A stretch of 64,000 nucleotides of DNA from a bacterium (lineage in GTDB: Bacteria; Desulfobacterota; JAPLJL01), in contig JAQTNV010000015.1 in the NCBI GenBank assembly GCA_028713675.1, positions 4,080-68,079 on the forward strand, given 5' to 3'. This document shows positions 17,544 to 26,205 of the stretch, one piece after another. Below the pieces are notes generated by a model. It saw nothing but the letters and a program-made list of their open reading frames with translations. It did not search any database and was not told the origin of the DNA. Each line of letters opens with the position of its first letter. Position 1 is the first letter of the stretch. A program made the translations under genes and the position numbers.

Positions 17544-18449
17544 TTACACCCCGATCAGGGCGAAGCTCACGGCAAAGAGCAGGATCGCCCAGAGGATGAT
17601 GAAATACCTGACGGCCTGATCCACCCGGATCCGGGGGTTGACCGCATCGATCACCCCAACTATCACGATCACCACCATTACCTTGGCGAAGTTGATCAGG
17701 ATATCCACGGGAATGATCCCGGTTTTCGGCCAAGGGAGAAAGACCTCCAGGAACAGGGAGGCCAGAATAATCTGCTTGGCGTAGAAGCCCCATTTGTAAA
17801 GGGCCAGCTTGGGACCGGAGGCTTCCAGGAAGGGACCGCCCATGAGTTCCTGGTCGGCTTCGGGGATATCGAAGGGCAGCTTGCCGAGCTGGATCTGGAG
17901 GATCAGGAAGAACGGGACGGCGGCGATGATCATGGAGAGACTGGGCCCGGTGGCATGGTACCATTCGGAAATCTGGGAGAGATTGAAGGACTTGGTCGGG
18001 ATCACCGCCACGATCAGGCAGGTCAGGACGATGATTTCCACCACGATCCCGAGCATCATCTCGCGGGCGGATCCGATCGTGCCGTAGGGGCTCCCGGTCG
18101 CGGTTCCCCCCAGCATGATCCCGAGGGAGGCCAGCACCAGGAAATAAACCAGGACGATGACGTCGCCGGCGAATCCCAGAGGGGCGCCCGCCCCCATGGG
18201 GGTGAAGAGCGCCGCAGCCAGGATGCTGCCGAAGGTGAGGACCGGCCCGAGGGAGAAGGTGGGGTTGCCCGCCACGTTCAGGTTTTCCTTGCCCAGGAGT
18301 TTCAGGAGATCGAGATAGGGCTGGATCAACGGGGGCCCCTTCCGGGAATGGACGACCGCTTTGAGTTTGCGGATCACCCCTTCCATGAAGGGAGCGACCA
18401 GGATCACCAGGGCCAGATTAGTCAGAGCAATTAATATCGTTTTGGCCAT
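17544..18449 (-). CDS. NuoH/HyfC-like membrane anchor subunit
   Basis: A 301-residue protein with about eight hydrophobic helices, homologous to NuoH of complex I and HycD/HyfC/EchB of group 4 hydrogenases. It joins the hydrogenase module to the proton-pumping subunits. Conserved segments include RKGPPLIQPYLDLLKLLGKE, LGTASG-like ATGSPYGTIGSAREMML, and the acidic loop KLPFDIPEADQELMGGP. AAGG precedes ATG 18449. It starts 16 bases after the large-subunit gene ends. Confidence 0.92.
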   Translation of the reverse strand: MAKTILIALTNLALVILVAPFMEGVIRKLKAVVHSRKGPPLIQPYLDLLKLLGKENLNVAGNPTFSLGPVLTFGSILAAALFTPMGAGAPLGFAGDVIVLVYFLVLASLGIMLGGTATGSPYGTIGSAREMMLGIVVEIIVLTCLIVAVIPTKSFNLSQISEWYHATGPSLSMIIAAVPFFLILQIQLGKLPFDIPEADQELMGGPFLEASGPKLALYKWGFYAKQIILASLFLEVFLPWPKTGIIPVDILINFAKVMVVIVIVGVIDAVNPRIRVDQAVRYFIILWAILLFAVSFALIGV

Positions 18450-18465
18450 GCCTTGTTCCTAATTC

Positions 18466-20148
18466 TTAACGCCGTTTACTGCGGCTTAATTTAACCAGTT
18501 CCTCGTTGGTGTAAATCCGGGCCTTCCCGCTCTTCCGGTCTACCACCTCGACCCGTTCGGTGCAGGAGAAGCAGGGATCGTAAGTCGCGATCGCGATCGG
18601 CACATCGGCCAGCTCCATCCCCTTCAGCATCGCCGGAGAAGAAGCCAGGTTCATGTAGCTCGGGGCCCGCACCTTCCAGCGGTAGGGCCGGTTATCCTCG
18701 CCGGTCAGGACGTAATGCATGGACTCGCCCCGCGGCGCTTCCACCACTCGGATCCCTTCCTTCCCGGCCGGTATCTCGTTCGGGATATCGGCCATGATCG
18801 GTCCGTCGGGCAATTCCCGGAGGCCCTGGCGGATCAGGCGGATGGAATCCAGGGTTTCGGTCAGGCGCACCAGCGTCCGGGCCAGGTTGTCGCAGCCGGT
18901 CTGGACCTTCTTTTCCGGAACCAGGTGGTCATAAGCGGAATACGGGTGGTCGACCCGGGCGTCAATTGCCACTCCGGACCCCCGGGCGGTCGGGCCGGTA
19001 ACAGCATAAGCCAGGGCATCCTCGTGTTTGAGTACGCCCACGTTTTTCAAACGCATCATCAGGGGAGTATCACCGCCGATCGCATCGATGACCTGGAGCC
19101 ATTCCCGCTCCACTTCGGCGACCACCTCGAGAATCTTGGGTTTCTGCTCGGCGGTGATGTCCCGGCGAACCCCGCCGACCAGGTTCATTCCGTAGGTCTT
19201 CCGGTTCCCGGTGATCTGCTCGGCCAGCCACATGACCGGCTCGCGCATCCGCCAGGTCTGCATCAGGACGGTATCGAACCCGAGGACGTGACCCCCGATC
19301 CCCAGCCAGAGGAGGTGCGAATGGACCCGCTCAATTTCCAGCAGGATACTGCGGATGTAGCGGGCCCGGAGGGGGACCTGGATTTCGGCGGCTTCTTCTA
19401 CGGCTTCACAGTAACACGTACTGTGTATGTATCCTCATATCCCTCATATGCGTTCGGCCATAAAGACCGTTTGGTTGTAGGTCAGGGCCGAATCCGCGAT
19501 CTTCTCGATCCCGCGGTGATTGTAGAATCCCCGGTAATCGCAGCCGACCACCGTCTCGCCTTCGACAAACACCCGGAAGAGGACCGGTTCCTCGAGCACC
19601 GGGAAAAACGGCCCGATCGGGACCACGGTGGCGTTCTCGGGGGGCTCCACCGGGACGGGGGCCATTCCCTCGGCCGCCGGGGGCCGGAAGCGGTAGTCGA
19701 AATCCCTTCTTAAAGGATGTAGATTGGCGGGCCAGTCATCCGGGAGGGCGATCCGCCGGGGATCCGACGTCCCCCGGGCCTTGATCCCGAGGAGATCCTG
19801 GAATTCCCGCTCCGCCCAGCTGGCTCCGGGAATCAGCGAAGTGACGGAATCAATTTCGGGCTGATTCTGATCCAGGGAGGACTGCAGGAGGATAAACATC
19901 TTGTCCTCATCCAGGGAGAAGATGTGGGTGGTCTGGAAATCCTTATTGGTCGGGCGTCGGTCCACCCCCACGATGGTGTTAAAACGGGCTTTCAGTTCCC
20001 GGACCAGGTACTCGGTCAGGGGGCGAAGCGCCGACGGCCGGATCGAGAAGTAAACCTTTTTCTTCACCGGTTCCCGGACGGAGAGGATCTCGTTGGGGAA
20101 CTTGGCTTTGAGATTCTCGATTAATTTGCTGCCGGTTTCAAAAACCAC
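18466..20148 (-). CDS. Group 4 [NiFe] hydrogenase large subunit (NuoCD/HyfG-like) with two in-frame UGA codons, probable double selenoprotein
   Basis: Catalytic subunit with a NuoC-like domain (about 1-165) and a NuoD-like NiFe domain. A GTG start (AAGGAGG nine bases upstream) opens a frame of 560 residues, the usual HyfG length, with UGA at codon 235 (19446-19444) and codon 238 (19437-19435). Around them the protein reads AERI-U-GI-U-GYIHSTCYCEAVE, matching the RxCGxCxxxH nickel-ligand motif; both UGAs fall on the two cysteines. The C-terminal ligands are normal cysteines (DPCFSC, 526 and 529). Frame and similarity continue without a break through WRMREPVM. An internal ATG at 19263 has no ribosome site. 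UGA is used as a normal stop elsewhere in the window. Selenocysteine is the best explanation; a pseudogene is the alternative. Confidence 0.88.
19399..19431 (-). promoter_or_regulatory. Candidate bacterial SECIS element for two UGA codons
   Basis: On the minus strand CACAGTA (19425-19419), loop CGTGT, TACTGTG (19413-19407) form a perfect 7-bp stem with a G at the second loop position, as bacterial SECIS models require. An outer TAC/GTA pairing (19431-19429 with 19401-19399) may extend it across an internal loop. The loop begins 16 bases after the second UGA and 25 after the first, both within the usual 16-37 range. Codons in this stretch (ATA, AGT, TGT, GTA) are unlike the GC-rich codons around it. 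Confidence 0.75.
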
Positions 20149-20168
20149 TCTCTATATCCTCCTTACTC

Positions 20169-22190
20169 CTAACTCAGCCAGACCATGATAATCACCAGCG
20201 CCACGATTCCCAGCACCTGGTAAAGCAGGTAGGCTTGGGGGATACCCACGTGGGTAAGCCGGAATTTCTTGGAAAAGTAGAACAGGAAATCCACAAAGGG
20301 ATAGTAAAAGACCTTGTCGAAATCCAGGCCCCGGTAAACCCGGTCGGGGCGCTGGAGCTTGTGGGTCGGCATTTCGGGATACACCAGGCGCTCGAAATAG
20401 GAAGCCAGGGGAATGTAGAAGCTTCCGGCCCGGTAGCGGGTTTCGTCGGCTTCGTAAACCTCGCCGCCTCCCCAGACCGGAACCGTCCGGGTTTCGGCCT
20501 GGCCCAGACGGGAAATAATCAGGGCCGCCAGCAGGCATCCGCCGACAACCAGGAGGCCGGTGAGCGGGAACCAGACCCCGCTCTGGACTCCGTTCAGGAC
20601 CGGGGCCAGACCGTAATGGGAGTTGCCGAAAAGCGTCGCCAATGACGGTAGGGAGGTTCCCAATTCCGAACCGGCCAGGGCCGGGGCGATCACCGAGAGA
20701 GGAACCCAGGGGAAGAGCCCGAGCAGCACGCAGGCGATGGCGGGCAGGTACTGGGCCACCCGCATCGAAAGGGGCACATCGTAGCCGCCCCGGATCCGGG
20801 CCTGCATCTTCTTGCTCATCGTCCCGCCGAAAGCGGTGCTGAAATACTTTAAGAGTGTGGCCAGGGTGACCGAACTGATGAAGATCGCTACCAGGCCGAA
20901 GAACAGGAAGACCGGGAGCTGGATCCCGCCCAGGATGGTGACCTGGTAGATCAGCCACTTGCTCACGAACCCGTTCAGGGGCGGCATCCCGGCGATGGCA
21001 AAGACCGCGATCAGGGTGACCCAGGCTGTGCTCGGGAGGGCCGCGTAAAGCCCGCCGACTTTATTGAGGTCCCGGTCGCCGGTTTTATAAAGGATGGAAC
21101 CCGCGGTCAAGAAGAGCAGGCTCTTGAACATGGAATGATTGATCATATGATAAATGCCCGCCATGGTGGCGATGGCCGAGATCATCGGGTTGATTTTCAT
21201 GAAGGCCAGGCCGGTGCCCAGGGCCAGGAGAATGTAGCCGATCTGGCCGATGGAGGAAAAGGCCAGGAGCCGCTTGGAATCATGCTGGACCACCGCCGAG
21301 ATGGTGCCCATGAAGAGCGAGATCACCCCGAAGGCGGCGATCACGATTCCGAAACCGAAGGTCTGGCTGGAAACCGGCAGGAGGAAGAAAAAGAGCCGGA
21401 GGAAGCCGTAAATCCCCATTTTGATCATGACCCCGGAAAGCATGGCCGAGACCCCGGAAGGCGCGGCGGGGTGGGCATCCGGAAGCCAGGTTCCCACCGG
21501 GAACATACCGGCCTTGGTGCCGAAGCCCAGGAGGAAGAGGGCGAGAATGATCGAGAGCTTGATCGGGCTCCCCACCATCATGATCGCCATCGCGTCGCGC
21601 AGACGGAGGAAGGCGAAGGAACCCACTTCGGTCTGGAGCAGGATGGTGCCGACAAACATGGCCGCGGTCCCGACATGGGTCATGACGAAATACTTGAGGC
21701 CAGCCTGCAGGATATCGTGGTCTTCCTTTTCGTAAACCACCAGGAAATACGAAGTCAGGGTCATGAACTCCCAGAAAACATAGAAGAAGAACATGTCGGT
21801 CACCGTCACCACCCCGATCATCCCGCCGATGAAAAGAATCAGGAAGGGATAGAACCGCACCAGGCTCTGGTGGGGGTAAATATCCATGTAACGGTAGGAA
21901 TAAAGCGTGCCGAAGAAGGAAACCAGCGCGATCAGGACCAGGAAAATGGCGGAGAGATGATCCACGCTGACCGAAAGCTGGGCCCCGATCGTGGGCAGGG
22001 ACATCAGCGGTTCGGCCAGGGTCCGGGTGCCGAGGGTGAAAACCCGGTAAGCCGTGTAAAGCAGGGTGGACGAGATCACGCCCACGGAGAGGACTCCGAT
22101 CGCCCCGCAAAGCTTGCGCGAGCGGGCCGTGACCGCCGTCAAAAGCGTTCCCAGGATCACGGTCGCGATAATTATGTTGATCGCCTGCAC
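20169..22190 (-). CDS. NuoL/HyfB-like proton-pumping membrane subunit
   Basis: A 673-residue antiporter-type subunit with about 15-16 hydrophobic helices; the C-terminal extension resembles the long amphipathic arm of NuoL/HyfB. Family residues include the Glu in FYVFWEFMTLTSYFLVVYEKE, the Lys in GFGTKAGMFPVGTWLPDAHPA, and MINHSMFKSLLFLTAG. A GTG start is chosen because GGAGG lies seven bases upstream. It is expected to translocate protons or sodium ions. It sits between the HydG-like soluble subunit and the catalytic large subunit. Confidence 0.92.
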   Translation of the reverse strand: MQAINIIIATVILGTLLTAVTARSRKLCGAIGVLSVGVISSTLLYTAYRVFTLGTRTLAEPLMSLPTIGAQLSVSVDHLSAIFLVLIALVSFFGTLYSYRYMDIYPHQSLVRFYPFLILFIGGMIGVVTVTDMFFFYVFWEFMTLTSYFLVVYEKEDHDILQAGLKYFVMTHVGTAAMFVGTILLQTEVGSFAFLRLRDAMAIMMVGSPIKLSIILALFLLGFGTKAGMFPVGTWLPDAHPAAPSGVSAMLSGVMIKMGIYGFLRLFFFLLPVSSQTFGFGIVIAAFGVISLFMGTISAVVQHDSKRLLAFSSIGQIGYILLALGTGLAFMKINPMISAIATMAGIYHMINHSMFKSLLFLTAGSILYKTGDRDLNKVGGLYAALPSTAWVTLIAVFAIAGMPPLNGFVSKWLIYQVTILGGIQLPVFLFFGLVAIFISSVTLATLLKYFSTAFGGTMSKKMQARIRGGYDVPLSMRVAQYLPAIACVLLGLFPWVPLSVIAPALAGSELGTSLPSLATLFGNSHYGLAPVLNGVQSGVWFPLTGLLVVGGCLLAALIISRLGQAETRTVPVWGGGEVYEADETRYRAGSFYIPLASYFERLVYPEMPTHKLQRPDRVYRGLDFDKVFYYPFVDFLFYFSKKFRLTHVGIPQAYLLYQVLGIVALVIIMVWLS

Positions 22191-22250
22191 TTAATATCCT
22201 CCGCCAGCCTGAAACAATATGGGAAAACCCCCGGAAGTCAATGGCGTCCG

Positions 22251-23078
22251 CTAGGACTTTTCCGGCAGTTTTCCGATCTCCTTATAAGTGAACACCGGCC
22301 CGTCCACGCACACATACTTGTGGCCGATGGCGCAGTGTCCGCATTTTCCCACCCCGCATTTCATATATCTTTCCAGGGTGGAAACGATATTTTCCGGTTT
22401 GAACCCGAGCTTGGAAAGCTCGATGATCGCGAAACGGATCATGATCGGGGGCCCGCAGACAAAAACCACGGTGTTGTCGGCGGTCTGAATCAACTTGGGG
22501 AAAAGGGTGGTGACCACTCCGACGTTGCCCTTCCAGTCGGCATTCCCCACGTCCACGGTCATCCCGAAGCGGATCTCCGGCATCTTCTCCCATTCCTTGA
22601 GCCGGCCCGGGTAAACCTGGTCGGCCGGGGTGCGCGCCCCGTAGAGGATCAGGAAATCCTTGAACGCGGAGCGGGCGTCCAGCATCGGCTCGATCAGGGA
22701 GCGCAGGGGGCAGAGCCCGATGCCGCCGCCCACGAAGATGATGTTCTTGCCTTTGTATTCGTCGAAAGGAAAGCCGTTGCCGAAGGGGCCGCGGATTCCC
22801 ACCAGGTCTCCGGGTTTCTTCGCGTGCAGCGCCCGGGTGACCGCCCCGACCGCCCGGATGGTAACCTGGAAGGTTTCCGGCCGGTTGGGATTGGAAGCCA
22901 GTCCGAACGGCGCCTCCCCCACCCCGAGGGCCGAGATTTCCAGGAACTGTCCCGGTTTGAATTTAAATTCCTTCTTGGCCTTGGGATCGACCAGCTCGAA
23001 CTCGAAGGTCCGGGTATCGTAAGTCTCATTTTGAGTCTTGACGATCCGGGCCAGGTTGGGCAGATAAATGTTGCTCAT
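22251..23078 (-). CDS. FAD/NAD(P)-binding oxidoreductase subunit, HydG/AsrB-like
   Basis: A 275-residue ferredoxin reductase-like protein. The FAD domain includes PFGLASNPNRPE and FKPGQFLEI, followed by GPFGNGFP. The NAD(P) domain has VGGGIGLCPLRSL and the late motif VFVCGPPIMI. The C-terminus carries four cysteines, CGVGKCGHC and a later VC, for a [2Fe-2S] cluster. This is the plan of the gamma subunit of sulfhydrogenase and of anaerobic sulfite reductase subunit B. It should exchange electrons between NAD(P)H and the Fe-S chain. It follows the HydB-like gene by 9 bases. Confidence 0.9.
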   Translation of the reverse strand: MSNIYLPNLARIVKTQNETYDTRTFEFELVDPKAKKEFKFKPGQFLEISALGVGEAPFGLASNPNRPETFQVTIRAVGAVTRALHAKKPGDLVGIRGPFGNGFPFDEYKGKNIIFVGGGIGLCPLRSLIEPMLDARSAFKDFLILYGARTPADQVYPGRLKEWEKMPEIRFGMTVDVGNADWKGNVGVVTTLFPKLIQTADNTVVFVCGPPIMIRFAIIELSKLGFKPENIVSTLERYMKCGVGKCGHCAIGHKYVCVDGPVFTYKEIGKLPEKS

Positions 23079-23087
23079 GGTCTCAGC

Positions 23088-24134
23088 CTATTTCCGGAGC
23101 CTTTCCACCACGCTGGGCATACCGACCTCACCGGGGCAGGCGGTGATGCAGCGCCCGCAGCCGACGCACCCGATCCGGCCGTCCCGTTTTAAATATTGAT
23201 AACTCAACTTGTGGAAAAATCTGCGTTTGAACCGCTCCCCCTTCTCGCCGCGGGGATTGTGGCCTGAAACCTCCCGGGTGAACCCGGAGTAATCGCAGGA
23301 GTCCCAGAAACGGTAGTGGCACCCCTGCTCGCCTTCATTGAGGTAGCCCACCCCGAAGCAGCTGCAGCAGGGGCAGACAAAGGCGCAGCCGCCGCAGTCA
23401 AAGCATTTTTCCCCCAGCTCGGTCCAGGTTTCGGGGGTCACGGCGTTGGAGGTGATCCGCCGGATGGCGGCGCTCATGTAGGAAGTCGGATCGGGCGGGA
23501 AGCTTTTCCGCGATTTATCTTCCAGGACCTCCCGGGTTTTCACCGCGGAGGGATCCGCTTTCGCGAACAGCTTGGAGTTGGCCTCGATCAGCGCCTTCCC
23601 CTTGGAGCTCTTGCATTCCACCAGGTAGCTGTCCGGGAGATCCACCAGCTGGATGTCGAACTCTCCCTGCTCCGAATCCAGGAAAGGCCCGCCCTCGCAG
23701 CAGACGCAGAAGCAGTTTTTCGCCGGCTGGTTGCACGCCATGGTAACCAGGGTCAGGTTGTTCCGGCGCTGCCAGTAATAGCAATCGCTGAAGTTTTCCT
23801 GGTAGAACTTGTCCAGCCAGAAGATGCCCGAGGTGTCGCAGGAGCGGATTCCCAGGACCACGGTGGTTTTCTTGTCTTCCGGGACGGTAATCTCGTAATC
23901 CCCGCCCTTCTTGGTAAATTTAAAGAGATTTTCCGAATGGGGCAGGACCAGGTCTTTGGCCGGCAGGTACGGCAGGACCGCGGTTCCGCTGAGAAGATTG
24001 AGATCAATCCCCGTCTGGACCGGGGCGAAGAAAATTTCCTTTTCCACCCGGGTGGGGGCAATGACTTCCTGGGTCCGGGCCAGGGCTTCCACCCACCGGT
24101 TCAGATCATCTTTACGGATAATATATCTGTCCAT
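23088..24134 (-). CDS. 4Fe-4S dicluster electron-transfer subunit, HydB/AsrA-like
   Basis: A 348-residue protein like sulfhydrogenase beta subunit and anaerobic sulfite reductase subunit A. The N-terminal two thirds contain IRSCDTSGIFWLDKF and a cysteine-rich NCFCVCCEGGP segment. The C-terminus has two cluster motifs, CFDCGGCAFVCPCCSC and CVGCGRCITACP. It passes electrons between the HydG-like flavoprotein and the rest of the enzyme. GGAGAAGG precedes ATG 24134, one base after the stop codon of the upstream gene, so the two are tightly coupled. Confidence 0.9.
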   Translation of the reverse strand: MDRYIIRKDDLNRWVEALARTQEVIAPTRVEKEIFFAPVQTGIDLNLLSGTAVLPYLPAKDLVLPHSENLFKFTKKGGDYEITVPEDKKTTVVLGIRSCDTSGIFWLDKFYQENFSDCYYWQRRNNLTLVTMACNQPAKNCFCVCCEGGPFLDSEQGEFDIQLVDLPDSYLVECKSSKGKALIEANSKLFAKADPSAVKTREVLEDKSRKSFPPDPTSYMSAAIRRITSNAVTPETWTELGEKCFDCGGCAFVCPCCSCFGVGYLNEGEQGCHYRFWDSCDYSGFTREVSGHNPRGEKGERFKRRFFHKLSYQYLKRDGRIGCVGCGRCITACPGEVGMPSVVERLRK

Positions 24135-24135
24135 T

Positions 24136-25887
24136 TCAGGCCTTCTCCACCGTGACCAGCATACTGGGGAAGTAAACCGACCGGGTCAACGGATCGATTT
24201 CGCCCTTCCCCGCCACGCCTTCCACCAGATTCAGGAAATGCGAGGACAGGACCAGGGTCCGCCGGGGCACGCCTTCGTCCGCCTGCAGCGCGACCTGGAG
24301 TTCGCCCCGCTCGGAGCGGATTTTCGCCTTCTCTCCGGGGCGGAACTTGAGATCTTTGGCGTCCTGCAGGTTCATTTTCACCGCCGGCCGCTCGGCCTGG
24401 TACTCGATGCAGAGGACCGGGGACTCGGCGATCATTCGGTTCTTTTCCCAGGCGTAAAGGGTGTTGGGGATCAGGAGGAGGAACTTGTCCGGGCTCTCCA
24501 GCGCCGGGAGCACCGCGGGCTTGGACGGGGCAGAGGCAAGCCGCGGCGGGGCCAGAAGCGCCCCGGCCTCGGATTCCACCTCGGGCCCGGCGATTTTCTC
24601 GTAACCCGGGACGGCCTTGCCGATTTCCTTCCGGATCGCGGCCGCCGGTCCGCCGGGTAAGGACTTTCCGAGAGCCTGCGCGAGCTCGGGCAGAACCTCG
24701 GAAAGGCCTCGGCATTCACCCCGGGGCGAAAGGGCCGGCCGGGAAACCTGGACCCGTCCCTCGCAGTTGGTCAGGGTGCCTTCGCTCTCCGCGAAAAGCG
24801 GCAGGGGCAGCACGACATGCGCGCCCTGGGCGGTATCGTTTTTGAAGCGCCCGGCCCAGAGCACGAAATCCAGTTTCTTGAGCTTCTCGAGCAGGGCGGC
24901 TTTGGGCAGGTGCACGGAGAGATCCTCGGCGAAAACCAGAAGCCCCTTGACCTTGCTTTCCGGGGCCAGCATCTCTTCCAGGTTCAGGCCTCCGGCCGGT
25001 GGCCGGATCCCGAGATCCCAGGCGCCGCGGAGGTTGGGGGAACGGCTCAAAGCCAGGATATTGGGAAGATCCTTGGCCGAAGCCCGGTGCGCGATCAGGT
25101 AATTGATCAGGGCCAGCACGCTGGCGCTGGGGTTCAGCTGGTCGGCCACGAACACCAGGCCCGCGCCGGGTTTACCCAAAAGGTCCAGAACCTCCGAGGA
25201 GATATCGCGTTTCGCGGCCAGGGCGGCAGGCAGACGGTCCGCCGGGACCGGAATAAAAGTCTTGTAAAAATGGTCGGCCTTGCCGGTGGAGGCGTCGGCC
25301 AGGATAATCTGCGCTCCCTGCTTGAAGGCCTGGACTATCCGGGAGCCGACCGGGGAAAAGTCCCGGTGCGCGTCCCGCCCGGCCACCAGCACCGCCGGGC
25401 TGTCTTTCAGGGCCGGAATCGAGCCGGCCGCGCCGATCCCTTCGCCGTAAAGCTGATTCAGCGCCGAGAGCGTCGCCGCGGCCCCGAACCGGTAGCTGCC
25501 GTCCAGGTTCTTGGTCCCGATCACCTGGCGGGCCAGGAGGGAGACCAGATAATTATCTTCATTGGAAAGCCAGGGGGAGCCGATCACCCCGATGGATTCG
25601 GGCCCGTGCTTCCCGATCAGGTCCTTGATTTTCTCCCCGCTTAATTTCAGGGCCTCGTTCCAGCCGGTTTCCTTCATCCCCTCGCCGTCACGGACCAGGG
25701 GCTTGACCAAGCGGTTCACGCTCCGGAGGTTCTGGAAACGGTTCCAGCCCCGGTGGCAGAGCCGGCCCTGGCTGACCGGGTGGGCGGTGATGGGGAGCAC
25801 ACCCCGGGCCTCGCCGTCCTGGGTTCGGACGAACATGCCGCAGCCACAGCTGCAGAAGCTACAAATTGTCGGAGTGTTTTTGATCAC
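24136..25887 (-). CDS. Molybdopterin oxidoreductase-like subunit (NuoG-like, formate dehydrogenase fold)
   Basis: A 583-residue protein of the MopB superfamily and first gene of the operon. The N-terminus has CSFCSCGCGM and later GRLCHRGW, which form a [4Fe-4S] site. The core resembles formate dehydrogenase (NEDNYLVSLLARQVIGTKNL), and the C-terminal 110 residues form the cofactor-binding barrel. Where formate dehydrogenases carry the catalytic Cys/Sec and His (xRxCHxPT), this protein reads YRFGAAATLSA, so both residues are missing. It is therefore more likely a NuoG-like electron-transfer subunit than a formate dehydrogenase. A GTG start is used; an in-frame TAA lies just upstream. Confidence 0.8.
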   Translation of the reverse strand: MIKNTPTICSFCSCGCGMFVRTQDGEARGVLPITAHPVSQGRLCHRGWNRFQNLRSVNRLVKPLVRDGEGMKETGWNEALKLSGEKIKDLIGKHGPESIGVIGSPWLSNEDNYLVSLLARQVIGTKNLDGSYRFGAAATLSALNQLYGEGIGAAGSIPALKDSPAVLVAGRDAHRDFSPVGSRIVQAFKQGAQIILADASTGKADHFYKTFIPVPADRLPAALAAKRDISSEVLDLLGKPGAGLVFVADQLNPSASVLALINYLIAHRASAKDLPNILALSRSPNLRGAWDLGIRPPAGGLNLEEMLAPESKVKGLLVFAEDLSVHLPKAALLEKLKKLDFVLWAGRFKNDTAQGAHVVLPLPLFAESEGTLTNCEGRVQVSRPALSPRGECRGLSEVLPELAQALGKSLPGGPAAAIRKEIGKAVPGYEKIAGPEVESEAGALLAPPRLASAPSKPAVLPALESPDKFLLLIPNTLYAWEKNRMIAESPVLCIEYQAERPAVKMNLQDAKDLKFRPGEKAKIRSERGELQVALQADEGVPRRTLVLSSHFLNLVEGVAGKGEIDPLTRSVYFPSMLVTVEKA

Positions 25888-25946
25888 CTTGAGCCCGGAT
25901 TCCTTTTATTTCACGCCTAATGTAATTAAGAACCCTCCAAATTGTG

Positions 25947-25980
25947 CACTACATTAATTGAAGTGAAAAGCCGCTGTCAA
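25947..25980 (-). promoter_or_regulatory. Promoter and operator-like palindrome of the hydrogenase operon
   Basis: A perfect TTGACA -35 (complement of 25975-25980) is followed 16-18 bases on by AT-rich candidates for the -10 (around 25951-25958). Overlapping that -10 is a near-palindrome at 25947-25965, CACTACATTAATTGAAGTG, with 7 of 9 pairs matching. It is a plausible repressor or activator site controlling transcription of 25887 onward. It is not a clear Fnr or Rex box, so the regulator is unknown. Confidence 0.5.
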
Positions 25981-26021
25981 GGGGTTTGTCTCAGCGAGCC
26001 AATTTGCCGGGGGGATCTCCC

Positions 26022-26183
26022 TTATTTCACTTCCTCGAACTGGTCCTTGGCCGCGCCGCAGACCGGGCAGGTCCAGTCATCCGGAAGCTTCTCGAAAGGC
26101 GTGCCGGGCTTGATCCCGCCGTCCTTGTCCCCCAGCTTGGGGTCGTAAACATAGCCGCAGACCGAACATTCATATTTTTTCAT
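26022..26183 (-). CDS. Rubredoxin
   Basis: A complete 53-residue rubredoxin. The iron ligands are C6 and C9 (CSVCGYVYD) and C39 and C42 (CPVCGA), with the usual DDWTCPVCG and aromatic core. It carries single electrons, here probably to the adjacent flavodiiron protein and to rubrerythrins. The start ATG 26183 has an excellent GGGAGG eight bases upstream. It follows the flavodiiron gene in transcription order across a repeat-filled gap of about 150 bases. Confidence 0.96.
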   Translation of the reverse strand: MKKYECSVCGYVYDPKLGDKDGGIKPGTPFEKLPDDWTCPVCGAAKDQFEEVK

Positions 26184-26205
26184 TTTTATTTCCTCCCTTT
26201 TATCT

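Noticed and set aside
18466-20148. Two separate genes for the hydrogenase large subunit (18466-19263 and 19444-20148)
   Set aside because: They share one frame, the gap between them encodes the missing conserved segment, and the internal ATG lacks a ribosome site. A single gene with recoded UGA fits better.
18466-20148. Reassignment of UGA to an ordinary amino acid in this genome
   Set aside because: Clear genes in the window (panC, smpB, the molybdopterin protein, the Tat Fe-S protein) end at UGA at the expected length, so UGA is a normal stop here.
24136-25887. Formate dehydrogenase, making the operon a formate hydrogenlyase
   Set aside because: The catalytic Cys/Sec and adjacent His are replaced by Gly and Ala.
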